A stretch of DNA of 64,000 nt from Whitmania pigra. Taxonomy: Eukaryota; Annelida; Clitellata; Hirudinida; Haemopidae. Below, piece after piece: positions 35,450-47,690 of this stretch. The notes under the pieces were generated by a model. That model was not told the DNA's origin. It was given only the letters and a program-made list of their open reading frames with translations, and made no database searches. Numbering within the stretch: position 1 is the stretch's first letter; every line of letters starts with the position of its first letter. Both the position numbers and the translations under genes were made by a program. The stretch is taken from positions 1,158,501 to 1,222,500 of the forward strand of contig JAJTWR010000159.1 in assembly GCA_021613335.1 (NCBI GenBank). Direction: 5' to 3'.

Positions 35450-37281
35450 CTCTTAAATTCGCCCCGTGATTGTCGCTAATTGATGTCTCTGAAATACTTG
35501 AAGCAATGTCGGAAAGTTTGTCAAAGTTTTCAAATTCCTTTCCTGTGTTGAGGTTTAATTTGTCTTCGTGGTTGGTGACTTGAAAGTGCGATATTGTAGA
35601 AGCTTCGCTGCTTTTGAGGCGGTTTCTTTGTGCGTTCTCTAGGAATTCATGCGGGTTTGATTTATTTCTTGCAATAAAGAGGTCATTGAAAGAATTACCT
35701 GTTGATTCAAACAAATTTTCATCATTTATCGTTGCCTGAGAAACTTCAGCTATGGAAAGATTTTATGCGAATTTTGAAATTGTTCAGAACTGCTTCTGTT
35801 TCTCATCAAAAAAGCTACCTGCGCTGGAATCTATTTTCCCAAAAGACTGGAAACTTTTGTCTGGCAATACGTTATTACGATTAGATTCGTCCGCGCCATT
35901 CTTGGCAACTGTTGTCATGACGCTCAAATAATCGGTTTTGACATCTGTTTTTGGGATGTCAGTATGGCGAAATTCTGTATTTTTTGGAGGAGCATTTAAT
36001 TCCGGAAGTACTTGATAGCTTGTAGATTCGGGTGGACCACCTTGATATGTTGTCGCTTCATACTGACCGTCTCCACCCTCTTTTGAAGTTTCTAGAATTA
36101 CACCTTTATACTCGATGACTCCTTGGAAGTGCTCTGTAACATTTAAATTAATATATTTTCATCTCACATTTTTCATTTTTTCGAGCATGATTACCGATGT
36201 TGAAATGGCAGTAAATGGATGGTGCATGATCGTCCGCTGCCCAAATCCATTTTGCATTGGAATCTATTTCTGTAATTTGGATCTTGCCCGCGTTGGGTGC
36301 GATCTCTTTAGCGGGTTTCAAATCAAGCGTCGTAAAAACAGGCTGCAAATAGAGCCATAAGCAAAAATATTACAAAAAAAAAACGTAGTGCTTCTCGAAG
36401 AGTACCTTAAGTTTCCGAATATCTCTGCAAAGCCATCTGCGGTCAGTGTTTAGGAATCCATCAGGAGATGAAGCAATAAGTCCACCTTTGATAAAGGATG
36501 AATTCCTGGCATGAACTTCAACCCCTATCGTCTTATAATTATTTTAGAATTGAAATAATCAATATTAAATTGTATTAAACAATCTCAGTATTTTACAAGT
36601 TTATAAATCTTACAGAACATTTTATGCAGGGATTTATACAAAAATTTGTTAACGAGGGGAGATTAGCCAAGAGCATGAGTGCATCTGACGTTTTGTTTTG
36701 CTTTTGCAAATCCAAACTGAAATAACTTGGTTTCTTGTTCTTGTAACTGCACAACCTCTGTTGGGTAATTGACAAACAACCCCGTGGGATATAACTATTT
36801 GGGTGATGCTCAATATGTTGGGACGAACAATAAATAGATCCCTGATCTTTTCAATTCTAAAGAGTAAAAATATCTGAATATCTTGCTTCCTGAAAGTATC
36901 AAACAACCTGGATACTTTCTGGAAGATAAATTACATCTGGTTGTCTCCAAAATCTCCCGTAAAGAAGTGTAACGGGAGAACTATCTATATATAGTATCAT
37001 TCTGTCTTTGGCGGTGATTCTGAATTCTTGCAAAATAAATCGAATAGTACATTAATTCAATTAAATAGTACATAGAAGTTTCTTGCGTGAATCAACCATT
37101 TCATTTCGAGGAAACTGCATCATAATTAATCCTGTCTAATCAAGCAGGCCTTTCGTCCGCAGTTCAAAAGAATAGAATACGTATAATGCTAGTCAATTTA
37201 ACCTTTTAACTTTAGCGCACTCTCGCTATTTGACAAGAAAAATACACCTAAGAAAATCGGCAGTCGAAAAATAAACCTCAT
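35450..37281 (-). CDS. Secreted protein with repeated beta-sandwich-like module, N-terminal part
   Basis: Exon 1 (37281-37203) encodes a signal peptide, MRFIFRLPIFLGVFFLSNS. Exon 2 (about 37035-36909) gives FRITAKDRMILYIDSSPV and WRQPDVIYLP. Exon 3 (36531-36406) gives IGVEVHARNSSFIKGGLI and SSPDGFLNTDRRWLC. Exon 4 (36342-36195) gives NAKWIWAADDHAPSIYC. Exons 5 and 6 (36133-35819, about 35742-35450) are a Ser/Thr/Asn-rich linker. The order of motifs (D..Y.DG; IGV.......G.S.DG....T...W.C; then W.. DD..W..A; then A.WIW.....YC) resembles galactose-binding-like jelly rolls such as those in sialate O-acetylesterase or plant/bacterial beta-galactosidases. That relation is inference. The same module occurs at 33773-32153 and in the gene at 47691-49198. 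It likely acts in the secretory pathway or outside the cell. Confidence 0.7.
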
Positions 37282-38161
37282 TTAAGCAGAATTTTTCCTA
37301 GCGTTGCTACTAACAAGTTACCAACGCGATCCAAACCAAAAGATACGAAAAAGTTTATTTAAATTCTAATTCAAATCTAATTGGCATATCAAAGGATTGT
37401 TCTGCAAAGACCTCTATCGCAATTCACGCTTTTGTCTAATGTCCCTATGCAAAAGGGTGGGATGTTTATAAAATTTTGGAATTAAAATTCCAATTATAAA
37501 AAATTCCAAGTAATAAAAAAAATCATTGATTAAGATAAGTGAATAACCAAAATTAAATATTTTTGCGTATTGTTACATCCTAGCAACTTTGAAAATAGTG
37601 ACAATGTTCTGTAGATCTACATGCGGAGATTTGGCAATGTAGCTAAGTTTTAAAAGCTTCTGGAATTGTGGCAATAAATTAAAAGCGTTTTTTCATTTTT
37701 GTTCCAGCAGGACAATTTTTTCAGGAATTGTGGCCCCTCACCAATTTGCTCATGGTGGCTAAGGACCTCTGCCCTAATTTTGATGCTTAACATTCATGAC
37801 AGGTAGAGCCTTGACCTTTAAATTGCTGTTCGAAACAACGTTTATTATTAGAGCTGGTTGGGCCAATAATGTCAGATTAAAACTATGTAACAACTCAACA
37901 CGGTTGTTAAGAGCAATTCTAATCAATCTGCATCATTCACTGACAGCCAACCGAAGCTCAAATTACATGACTGTTTGATACCCAGCACAAGAAACCTTAC
38001 TAACCAGCTGAGTAACAAGACCAATTTATTGTTATGGAAATGTCATTTTAGGTTATTGAATGTAGAAAGGTCAATGTGAATTAAGTATAACATTTATGAG
38101 CGATATAAAATCACCACCTAATTGTTTCCCATTGTACCTCCGTTGCACAAAGTTCTACAAG

Positions 38162-41100
38162 TTATGAGTGATAATGTTCATTTCTCTCGTAAAAGTTGTT
38201 TCCCTGACATGGTGGTCTGGCCCCTCCTGGGCCACCAAACTTAGCTCCTCCCCCATATGAAACATTTCCACCTCTTGGAGGGTTGTTAGTGTTGTTGTAA
38301 GGGATTGCATTTCCTTTAAAAAATGCAGATTATGTTAACTGAAGCCATAATATGTAGCATCGTACCTAACATACCTTGTCTATTGACAAATTGCTGGCGA
38401 TTGGGATGACGTTGATATTGCGACCCTGGCTTCGGCCCTCTTCGGTTTTGAGTGTTAGTGAATTCTGCAAATCAATGAGTTAGCTTAATGCAAGTCTTTA
38501 TGATTTACATTCTTAACTTCATACCCTGGTAAGACTTTCCAGCACTTGCAGTCTGAGCAAACGTCTTGGATCCAACATCCTTTGATTCATGACTTTGACC
38601 AGAGCTCCCATTTTGAGGTTGTTCAACTTGAACTTCATTTGCTAAACTGACATCAGCCTGAGAAGTTGCATGGAATCCAGAATGGAAAATATCAGCATTG
38701 GGATTCATAGTGTAAGATCCTTTCTGATTCTGAATTTATGCAACATTGCATTTATGAAATAATGTAACTAGACTTAAAAAAGAATCATCATCAAGGATCA
38801 TTAAGATCTAATTTTTGAATTCTTAACAAAAATCCTTCTATTGAATCATGCCAATCTACAAAACAATTAGCACCAGATTGAAAAACAACTAACCTCTAGT
38901 TGTTGTTGTGGTTGCTGTTGTTGATACGCAGAAACATTAGGAACAGATCCCATCATAAAACCAGATATCTGGCATTCAGACTCAGAATCTTCAGGCTGTT
39001 GCATGGAGTGGTAGGAGGGGTAAGCAATGGATGAAGGAGGAGAAATGTTGGATGGAATCTGCTGGTGCTGCTTTACCTCCATGACATCGTGAATGTTCTG
39101 CTAATGTGAATTTAGAGATTACTCAACCAAAAACTAATAATTCTTAAGACGATCGTTGCACTCATCAACAACCAGAATAAAATTCTATGTGGGAAATGAA
39201 AATTAAATAAATTAATATAAAGAGAAGCAGGGAATTTTTCAACCAAGTCTTACTCATTGAAATACAACATCAATCTAGAAAGTATCAAAAACATGTCAAA
39301 TTTGAGCACATTGTGCAGCAAGAGAATTAAAATATTGTTAGTAAAAATGGCCATGCCGAGAATGAAATCATACATAATTCCTTTTATGGAAGAAGTGAAT
39401 AATGTGCAGTCTTAGTACTCAGTTTTAATTTTGAAATAATAATACCACGAGCCAACATCTCCTAACTATTAAAAGCAGTCAGCAAAGACCTGAATTAAAA
39501 ATGATTTGATAATTACTTGGTTGTTTCTCTCATAAACATTTGTGGGAATCCTCTGGTAAATTTGCTGCTGGGTATAGTAAACATCGCCGGGCACAGAGGT
39601 CGACATACCCAATGTTTGACCTTCATGGTGATGGTGAAGGAGATGCGGAGGATGGAGTCTGCTGTGGTAAACAGGATAACCGCCAGCTTGGGAACCCGCA
39701 ATCGTAGCCATCGGTAATTGCTGACGTCAAACACAAATGCAACTAAGTTATTTTTTAATCATTATGCATTTATAAAATAAATGCTTACATGTTGATCTTG
39801 TTGTAAGTGATGGTGATGGTCAATTATTTGTGGTTGCAAAGAAGAAGGTGAGTTGGATGACACGACAGCATCGGCAGGTGCATTGACAATCGAGCTGTTG
39901 TTCACGTTGTTCTGATCTATAAGAGAAATAAGCAAAGTCCCTGCAATCACGAGCACAGATAAAACAGCACCTGAAAACACCTACTTTCTGAACCTTCTAT
40001 TAGAGACTCTTGCAAAAAGTTGTAGCTTCCTTGCATGGATGAAACGATGTCTCTCAAAGGACGCTGCCCGTCAAAGGTCGATGTTCCGAAATATTGGGCT
40101 GCCAGCGGAGTACCAAACGGAGCCCTTCTGACAAGTTGCGACTGAACTAGAGGTTCAGAGTTTGCCCAATGACCACCCATCATCACTCCCTGAGGCAGTG
40201 CTGCTGATTGATGATCGACAACAGCTGCCGACTGGAGCTCCGACACCGGAATAGTCATGCTTTGCTGTAATTGCTGGCTATGCATACTTTCTGCGTTTTC
40301 TGATGACGAAGCAATTATTTTGGTTGAGCATAAATCATATTAAAACCCAAATTGTAATTACTAACGGAATGGGGTTCCATTTTCCACCACAGGAGACTCT
40401 GATAATTCAGTGCAGAGAGTCGGATTGGCTTCAGGTAGAACCTCACTTACTTCAAATCCATTGGAAGTGATGCACACAGTTTCTACCGAAACATTGTTGC
40501 CATTCAGTTGTTGAGGCTCTTCATCTGCATCCCGTTCCAGTGAGTTGCTGTCTTTGACAGGACTTTCCTCCTTGACTGGGAATGGAATTATTTGAACAAC
40601 CTCATCAAACATGGTAACATTAATGGGAATGATGACTACTCATACCACACTTCAACATTAGTAACTTTTTTAATGCAAAAAAATTAAAATAAAAAAATTC
40701 ATCAATCAGCACTTCTCTTAATCACAAATATTTTGGTTTGCTAAAGATCAATAAGTAACTAAGCTTATTAAAATATTGGAACAACAACAATTCCTAAGCT
40801 TAAAAATCCCCCATAGTTGCAGCAAATGCTCTCAATTATGTACTCCTTCCCAAGCTATTTTTAATCAATTATAACACAAATGCATGACAAACATGAAAAC
40901 TTTATCCCTGCAAGAAGGAAAACACAAGCAATCTATAGACTTTTATTCATATCACTGTACAACTTTTAAACATAATATGCATAAATGGATGATGCTAGCA
41001 ACCTTCAACGTTCTCAAGAAGGAGACCACTCTCAAAGTAGCATCCACCAGTGATGGAATCGATCAATTGAGCCACTTCTTTGTAGGTGACCTCACCAAGA

Positions 41101-42808
41101 ACGGCCTTTTCAGACTTCTCGAGGATCAGATACAAGTGCTCTGCAGCACCACCGCACTGCTGGCCGTAACTGAAATGATGAATCAAAATTTAATCAAGTA
41201 TTACTTGTTGATTCACATTCAGAAATCCTCACTCATAAGTCCCAACTAAAAAAAATTTACCTTTGCTCCAGATTCTTTGAGAGAGTCACAAGGTTGTGGA
41301 AATCATCCAGAATTTTCAGTTGGTCTTCACTAAGAGCCTATTGAAATTAAGCACATAATATTTACATTACAAGTATTTACATAATCAAATGTGAGTATCA
41401 ATTAAGGCATAAAAAATACATGTAAAATTCCAATGGAATAAATCTCCATTTAAGGGGCGCTTTATGGCGGTGCAAATTGGATTTCGAACACAACACCCTC
41501 TGAGCTAACTTGCAGGCCATAAAAAATAGGCTAAATGTAAATAAACAAAATAATATGTAAATCCTACAGTACTCACATTCACTGAACATTTGCCTGATAC
41601 AAATCCCTCCCTTGCCTCATTGTCACTGAGAGTTTTGAGAGCAACTTGGAGTTTCAATACCTCCTTCAGTCTTGAAATATCTGAATTCTGCTTTTCGATT
41701 TTGTCTCGCTTGGCTTGCTTGCGAAGCACTTTCTCAGTCTACAAGTAAAAACACTTAAAGTAAACAAGCAGCAATTAATGGTGACTCACTCCAATGTAGT
41801 TAATGAAAAAGTGGTTTCAACGTACCAAGAATAAAATAGCATCATGATGTCAAAGAGTTTGAATGTATTAGTAAATTTTGACCTCATTATTAATTTGATG
41901 AAACTGCTTCAGAAGCTCTTTTGAAAACTCAAGATTTTGGACCACTTGATCGTATTTAGATACAGCTTCCTAAAAACATTCAAACGAACCAATATAATGA
42001 TTTTCAATATAACCATAAGTTAAAAAAATAATTAATGTCTATATTAATTTAGAAAAGTTTTGCTAATTTGTTCTTATCTTCTGTCATTGTGACATTCAAC
42101 TTTCCTTCAGCTTACTCAAATTATTAAACCAAACCTTAGATTGCATTTGAATCAAATGAGGCATTAATAATGTTCCTAAATGTGGCTTTGTATGCAATAT
42201 CATATTAATAACACATAAATAATTCCAATAAATAATAATTGTATAACAGTTTCAAGTCAATTTTTCTTAGCTGCAGTTTATGTTCCCATCATTTAATTCA
42301 GGCACACAATCCTAATTATCTCTCTGGAACATTTTGAGCTTGGATTGCAACAATTACAGTCAACGGAACCAAATAATAAAAGCAAATTTCAGTTTCAAGT
42401 AAGAAACCATGAGGCAAAAAACCTGTTGATCTTTATCAAGGACGTGTCCATCCTTAGCCTTGCTCTTGTAACCATCAAGCTTCACCTACAAGAAAAGGTA
42501 ATTAGGCCAAATTACATTTTATCGATATTTTATCACAGGTAAAGGTAGCGTTTATACAATTAACCAGTGCATTAACGTTAATAAATTTGCAGAGTCGAGA
42601 AAAAGAATTCTCAAACCTGGGTGAACACGTGCAAACAATATACTATAATGCATACTTTTATGTAAAAAGCATAAGTCTAACATACAAAAACGACTAGCAA
42701 AAGTACCAATTCAAAATTTCTTACCTTCCTCTTTTCTAGATTTCGAACTTTTTTTTCTAAAATTATGACACATTGTTTGATCGGAGCTTCGCCTTCGAGA
42801 GACGCCAT
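38162..42808 (-). CDS. CAPRIN1: Caprin (cytoplasmic activation/proliferation-associated protein)
   Basis: Fourteen exons starting 42808-42725 (MASLEGEAPIKQC...EKKVRNLEKRK). The homologous region HR1 follows: KLDGYKSKAKDG (42485-42423), EAVSKYDQVVQNLEFSKELL (41969-41883), a coiled coil with LKEVLKLQVALKTL (41738-41577), LKILDDFHNLVTLS (41337-41261) and EVAQLIDSITGGCYFESG (41169-41003). Exon 8 contains DIVSSMQGSYNFLQESLI, the conserved SMQGxYNFxQ motif of HR2. The middle is Gln/His-rich. The C-terminus has RGG-type sequence (PPRGGNVSYGGGAKFGG) ending before TAA at 38162-38164. Caprins bind G3BP and mRNA in stress granules and act in translational control. The invertebrate protein represents the pre-duplication caprin, so the symbol is by nearest similarity. 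Confidence 0.92.
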
Positions 42809-43678
42809 TTTTATGATTTCCTGCTATAAGATGGGTGTGCGATAGGACAAGATAAACGAATCATTGGAAACAAAAAAAAGTCTTCTGGAATGTAACCAAA
42901 AATATTCAAACAAATTCATTTAACTAACAAAATTCATAAATTTTATTAAATTATAAATGAAAATTTAATAATTAATTGAGCTATTAAACTTTTATTAAAG
43001 ATGCGTCTCCTTTGCCTGAAACACTAAAATTACAGTTATTATCTTTATATCATATTTTTTCAAAGTGTTATGTTAGTTTTGAGATCGATATTTCTACAAA
43101 AATATTGCAAATTTATATTCAATGAGACCAAATTAAACATAATTTTAGAAAACACACAAATTGGTTTACTCTCAACTTAAAAGTCTTTAACTACTTAAAA
43201 CTTATTTACTCACCTAATATAAAAATGAATTTTGAGATTGCCGGCCAAGCGACGGGTAACAGTCGACCCACAAGACTAGCGACACCTGACCCCACTCTTA
43301 GCACTACCTCACGACCCTAAAAATCTCTTTAGAACCTACAATGTCCATGATCTAGATTTTGCGGTACTATTTTATTTCCATCCACAACATAACATTTATA
43401 AATGACACACATATCAACGCAGTGCAGCACAGTTCCCTTTTATCCAAGCATTAACTAATTGCATGTTTCAATGCTACTCCTACTTGTACATGCAGCAAAA
43501 ACTTATTAATGTCATGGATTCATGGACTACAAACAATGTATGTCAAGTTGAAAGAAGACTGTACTGGGTTCAAAATTTCCCACTGGGTAAGACCATGAAC
43601 TTTTATTGACAAATTATAGTTATGATGGTGAGAACTAATGTAATGCTACCAATTCTTCCATACTTTGAGTACAACCAC
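42809..43678. other. Intergenic region between Caprin and ATP synthase delta
   Basis: Both genes are on the minus strand, so this holds the caprin promoter and the 3' UTR of ATP5F1D. A locally GC-richer patch at 43230-43320 has no recognised feature. Confidence 0.5.
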
Positions 43679-45209
43679 TTAACGATGAGAATCAACAGCT
43701 TTCTGGAGGGCATCATAGCAATCCAATGCAATTTGGGCTTCAGCTTTTGATTGTTCTGAAGATGCAGTCAACAGATCCTGGGCGGCCTTTGTTGCTCCAT
43801 CCCGAATAGCCTAAAACAACATAAATTAATATAATTGTAAAGATAATCCAAGATTATGATGCACAATAACTAAAACTCAATTCAATTATTGCAAAAGTCA
43901 TCAGAATTAAATAAATTCAAATCAAAATATAAGTCCTGACATATTTGTTATAGCTATTTTCAAATAATAAAACCACATAAAACAGGATATTGGAGGCAAT
44001 GAATCAAAAAACTATCAACATTGGAGAGAATAATTTCACTGACTGCATGCATTCTTTTTAACTGAGCCTAACATTGCCCAATTTATATTTTAAAATGTAT
44101 AAGCATTAATTTCTGACAAAACCACAATTAACCTGAGCATCTAATTGGTCCACAGGACAACCTTCCTCAACCAAAATCTGTACCGAGGAGTCATCATTGA
44201 TTGTAACTGAACCGCTGCTCACTGAAATGAAACAAGACTTGCTTGAATTGACACAATTACTCAAATAAAAGTCAATACAGTTAGAAAAGCATTGAACTAG
44301 GTTCTAAAAAAAATTGACTCAACTAGTCCAAGGGAACCCAAGCTAGTTCTCAGGTAAGATTATTCCAAGAAATAATAGTATCCAAGCTAAACTTCAGAGG
44401 CATTCCAAATCAATGAAATGTGGTTTCAAAAAACAACAAATGCCAGCCATCAATAAATTAAAAAAATTGCATTAAGAACTACTTTGCTTATTCAGACCCA
44501 ATGAAAGATTTGCAAATGTTCACCAAAAAACTTCTTCAAAGCTCCATCATTTTCATGAACAGAAACAACACCAGGCTTCAAAACTGCAAGAAGAGGAACA
44601 TGCTGTGGAAGAATGCCAAAATCACCATTCAGGGTTGGTACATCAACTTGTTTAACATTGGCATCTTTATAGAAGACCTGTCAGAATAAATTATTTAACT
44701 TAGCCAAAAAAATTATAAAATATGATTGCACATGAACAAAAATATGCCATTTTATCCTGACTCATTTCTATTCAAAGAATTATTATTACCACAAATCATT
44801 GAAATTAATGTGCTACTTCAACAATTAAAAAGGAAAATGAATTAAATGTTATCGTCTATCAACAAATAAATATAATCAAACGCAAAAATTAAAGATTATA
44901 AATAGAAATCGCTGAATTACACTGCATTGAAAATAATTTGAGCATCTGAGTTACTCGCACATTCACAACTAAGAACATGCAAGCACAGCTAATACAGAAA
45001 CCCGAGATGTAAAACATGTAATCTGTTTAACTACTGAAACATTAAACTTTTAAACAATTTACCGAAACAGGAGAGGCGAAGGTGAAAGCCATGTCGGCGT
45101 ATCCAGCTTTCTGCTGAGCCATAATTCCAGCGTTGCGAAAGCCGCAAAATGCATGATTTGATAGAACCTGTCCGGATCTTCTAATTACGTGACGACAGAT
45201 ACCAGCCAT
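43679..45209 (-). CDS. ATP5F1D: ATP synthase F1 subunit delta, mitochondrial
   Basis: Four exons. Exon 1 (from 45209) encodes a basic presequence (MAGICRHVIRRSGQVLSN) ending with DMAFTFASPVS. Exon 2 (about 44679-44507) gives VKQVDVPTLNGDFGILPQHV, LAVLKPGVVSV. Exon 3 (44220-44133) gives VSSGSVTINDDSSVQILVEE. Exon 4 (about 43812-43679) is the helical C-terminal domain ending AVDSHR. The beta-sandwich plus helical hairpin is the epsilon-like delta subunit of the F1 central stalk, in the mitochondrial matrix. FGIL and SSGS motifs are as in the human protein. Start codons of this gene and the plus-strand gene at 45456 are 246 bases apart. Confidence 0.96.
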
Positions 45210-45455
45210 ATCCAAGATTCAGCAGAGACTCGAACCGAAGCACCCAACGTCGCGATTATTACCCTGACCTCCAGAAGCCACAGAATAAGTAGGATAAATT
45301 ATCAATGGTCCAGAAATTGTATGATAAAAATAAAATTTTAAATTCTGAAATAAATGTATGTATATTAATTAATGTTTTTAATAAATATTTTTGTTTATTT
45401 ATAATTCTTTATAGACTGAAGTGGGAGGTTGATTTAAAGTGAAAGTTCCGGCAAA
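45210..45455. promoter_or_regulatory. Putative bidirectional promoter
   Basis: Separates the divergent start codons of ATP5F1D and the 145-aa gene. Inferred only from the arrangement. Confidence 0.5.
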
Positions 45456-46527
45456 ATGGAGATCCCAGATATGATGCATATTCCGGTAAGATTCCTCTGA
45501 TAAAGTAGTGAATCTTATTTGATGAAACTTCAATGGAAATGATCTAGAAATCTGCTACGATTACGATGCGCTATCACTCGGAGGCTGAACGAATAGCGTT
45601 CCATTTTTAAAAGACATCTGTTCGCATTAACTATAGGCGAGGTTCATGTTTTTTAATAGTTTTTGTTTCCGTGATGATCAGGCGATTTTAATAGATGATC
45701 CGGAAGCAGATTTTTTCTACGACAGGTTCTATCCACTTATACATAAATCCTATGCTTTAGGGGCTAAGCAGGTAAAAGGCAATTGGTTTTACATCTGAGT
45801 TCTTTAAAAGCTCTTTAAAGCTGCTAGCCATTCAGCATTAGCATTCCTATCTGCAAGTTACCAAAGTTACATTTTTGGATCAATATTAAATAATGAATTA
45901 TAAAGCAAGTCTACCAAACTACTCCTGCAGTCCATCACAGCATCTTTGTTATATTATTTTCCTTTTTATGTATTCAAAAATACCAAAGTGCAATTATTTA
46001 TAACAGCATGCAAGTTAGCTCAAAGTATCATTGCAATAATGATTGTAAAAGTGAGTCTTGCTTCATGTTGATGAGCTTGCAATGCCACAAGTGTACTCCT
46101 AAGAAAGAGCTCTGGCAATGGTTTGAGAGCAACTGATTCTTAAGGCACTATACTAACATGATTGTTGCTTTTTAATATGTTTGTAACATCCAGAGTGTTG
46201 CCTACACAGATTACCCTACAGAAGCTACAGAAAGCTGATGCCAAGCAATTCGATGAATCTTCCAAAAGATTGCGAGCTCACCATGGAGTGGTATATCTGC
46301 CTGAAGGCACAACAGCCAACAATGCTTGCATCCATATCACAGAAAGGCAAAAAGTAGCCACAGGATCTGCTGGTATTTGGCTTCTCCAAAGCAGGCCTCT
46401 TGATGCACAGGGAAACCCAATGGATGGAACTGATTTCCAAAACATAAAAGATTCTAAACATTTGCTCAGTGAAAGCAACGAATATGCTGCTTTGTATTAT
46501 ACAGGACCTGATATTTACCTCATGTAG
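45456..46527 (+). CDS. Conserved-looking 145-aa protein, function unknown
   Basis: Three exons (45456-45485, 45682-45771, 46210-46527), all phase 0 with GT-AG sites. Exon 1 is MEIPDMMHIP. Exon 2 gives ILIDDPEADFFYDRFYPLIH. Exon 3 gives RLRAHHGVVYLPEGTTANNA, VATGSAGIWLLQSRPLDAQG and ends NEYAALYYTGPDIYLM. There is no signal peptide, membrane segment or motif I can name. Composition and clean splicing look like a real cytosolic protein. A different acceptor (ATCCAG at 46195) would place a stop in frame, so the downstream acceptor at 46209 is used. Confidence 0.7.
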
Positions 46528-47690
46528 TCATTAGACTATTGATGTTCAGACATGTGCTTGTAATTTCTGTCTTTTTGTTGATTATTTAGAAGAATTTATT
46601 TTGAATTCCAGATAATTCTGATTATTACATGCAAGATTTTATGACATCATAACATTAAAAGCATTTCTCTTCTTAAATTTTTTAAAACTTTTTTGTGTTA
46701 GAAGATCTTATTTTATGAATTATAAGCAGAATTAAGTGGTGATACAACTAATAAATTCCAGCCTTGTCAGCCATTGACAAAATATTTAATCGGAATTTTA
46801 CAAATTCTGCCATTTTTCTTGTAGCGAATTTGCAGAAAAACTAGAGCCAACTGATGTTAATATGCAAACATTGTAGCACATTACATTTCACTACAAAATC
46901 CATTAGGGCCTTAAGGCTGATACTGTCAGGGACCTCATTTCAGTTTTTTTTTCCATGGGTGCAAACCCTCAGAACATGAGATGACCTTCTTTTTGTGACT
47001 AGTCTAAAGTCAGGAGTGGTCACTGCGCCCCCTCCCACCACAATTTACGTCCCTGAGATGTTGGGAGACGTATAATAAAAAGAAATTCTCTTGGTAAGAA
47101 TTTTCCAGAACTGGGGCCACTCAAAATATGAAGCTGAAAAAGTGACTGCTGTTGGAGATTGTAACATTCAAATAACGAAGCAATTACTCTAGTAGTATTC
47201 AAAAATGATTTGTATAAAAATCTAAAAGTTATTTACCAGGCTGAACATTATTTTAAAGACTACAAATAGCCAATTCTAATAATTATTCGATCAGAGGCTG
47301 ACTATCATAACAGAAACAAGTGTTATTATAGTTTCAATACATGTTATTGATAGGATGGATTATAAAAATACCAACAATTAATAACACTGTTTAGTCTTGT
47401 TTGATTAACATGCAGTATACAAAATACAATTTTCAATTTATTGCATCTGCAAAAGTTAATTTATAGGATCTACCTTTTCATCTCAATGTTAACTAATTAG
47501 ACCTGGTATAGCTGACTTGTTTCGTATTTTTGTTCTTGACTTTTTTCTCAAATCTGCATAAAATGTTTAATAGATTCTATCAAACAATAATTTGTAATGA
47601 AAGTGTACATACGTTCTTACTCTGCAATTAACCCATAACCATAATTACATTGTTCAGCTTTATATATGATATTTTAATTGTATAGGTTGA
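46528..47690. other. Intergenic region
   Basis: Lies between convergent genes. Contains one short MITE (46927-47055); otherwise AT-rich with nothing recognised. Confidence 0.5.
46927..47055. mobile_element. Short MITE, copy C
   Basis: Ends CAGGGACCTCATTT and AATTTACGTCCCTG are inverted with few mismatches. The interior has TAGTCTAAAGTCAGGAGTGG and a C-rich tract, as in copies A and B. Confidence 0.65.

Noticed and set aside
37796..37978. 60-codon plus-strand frame upstream of the modular gene
   Set aside because: No motif; lies outside a convincing splice context.
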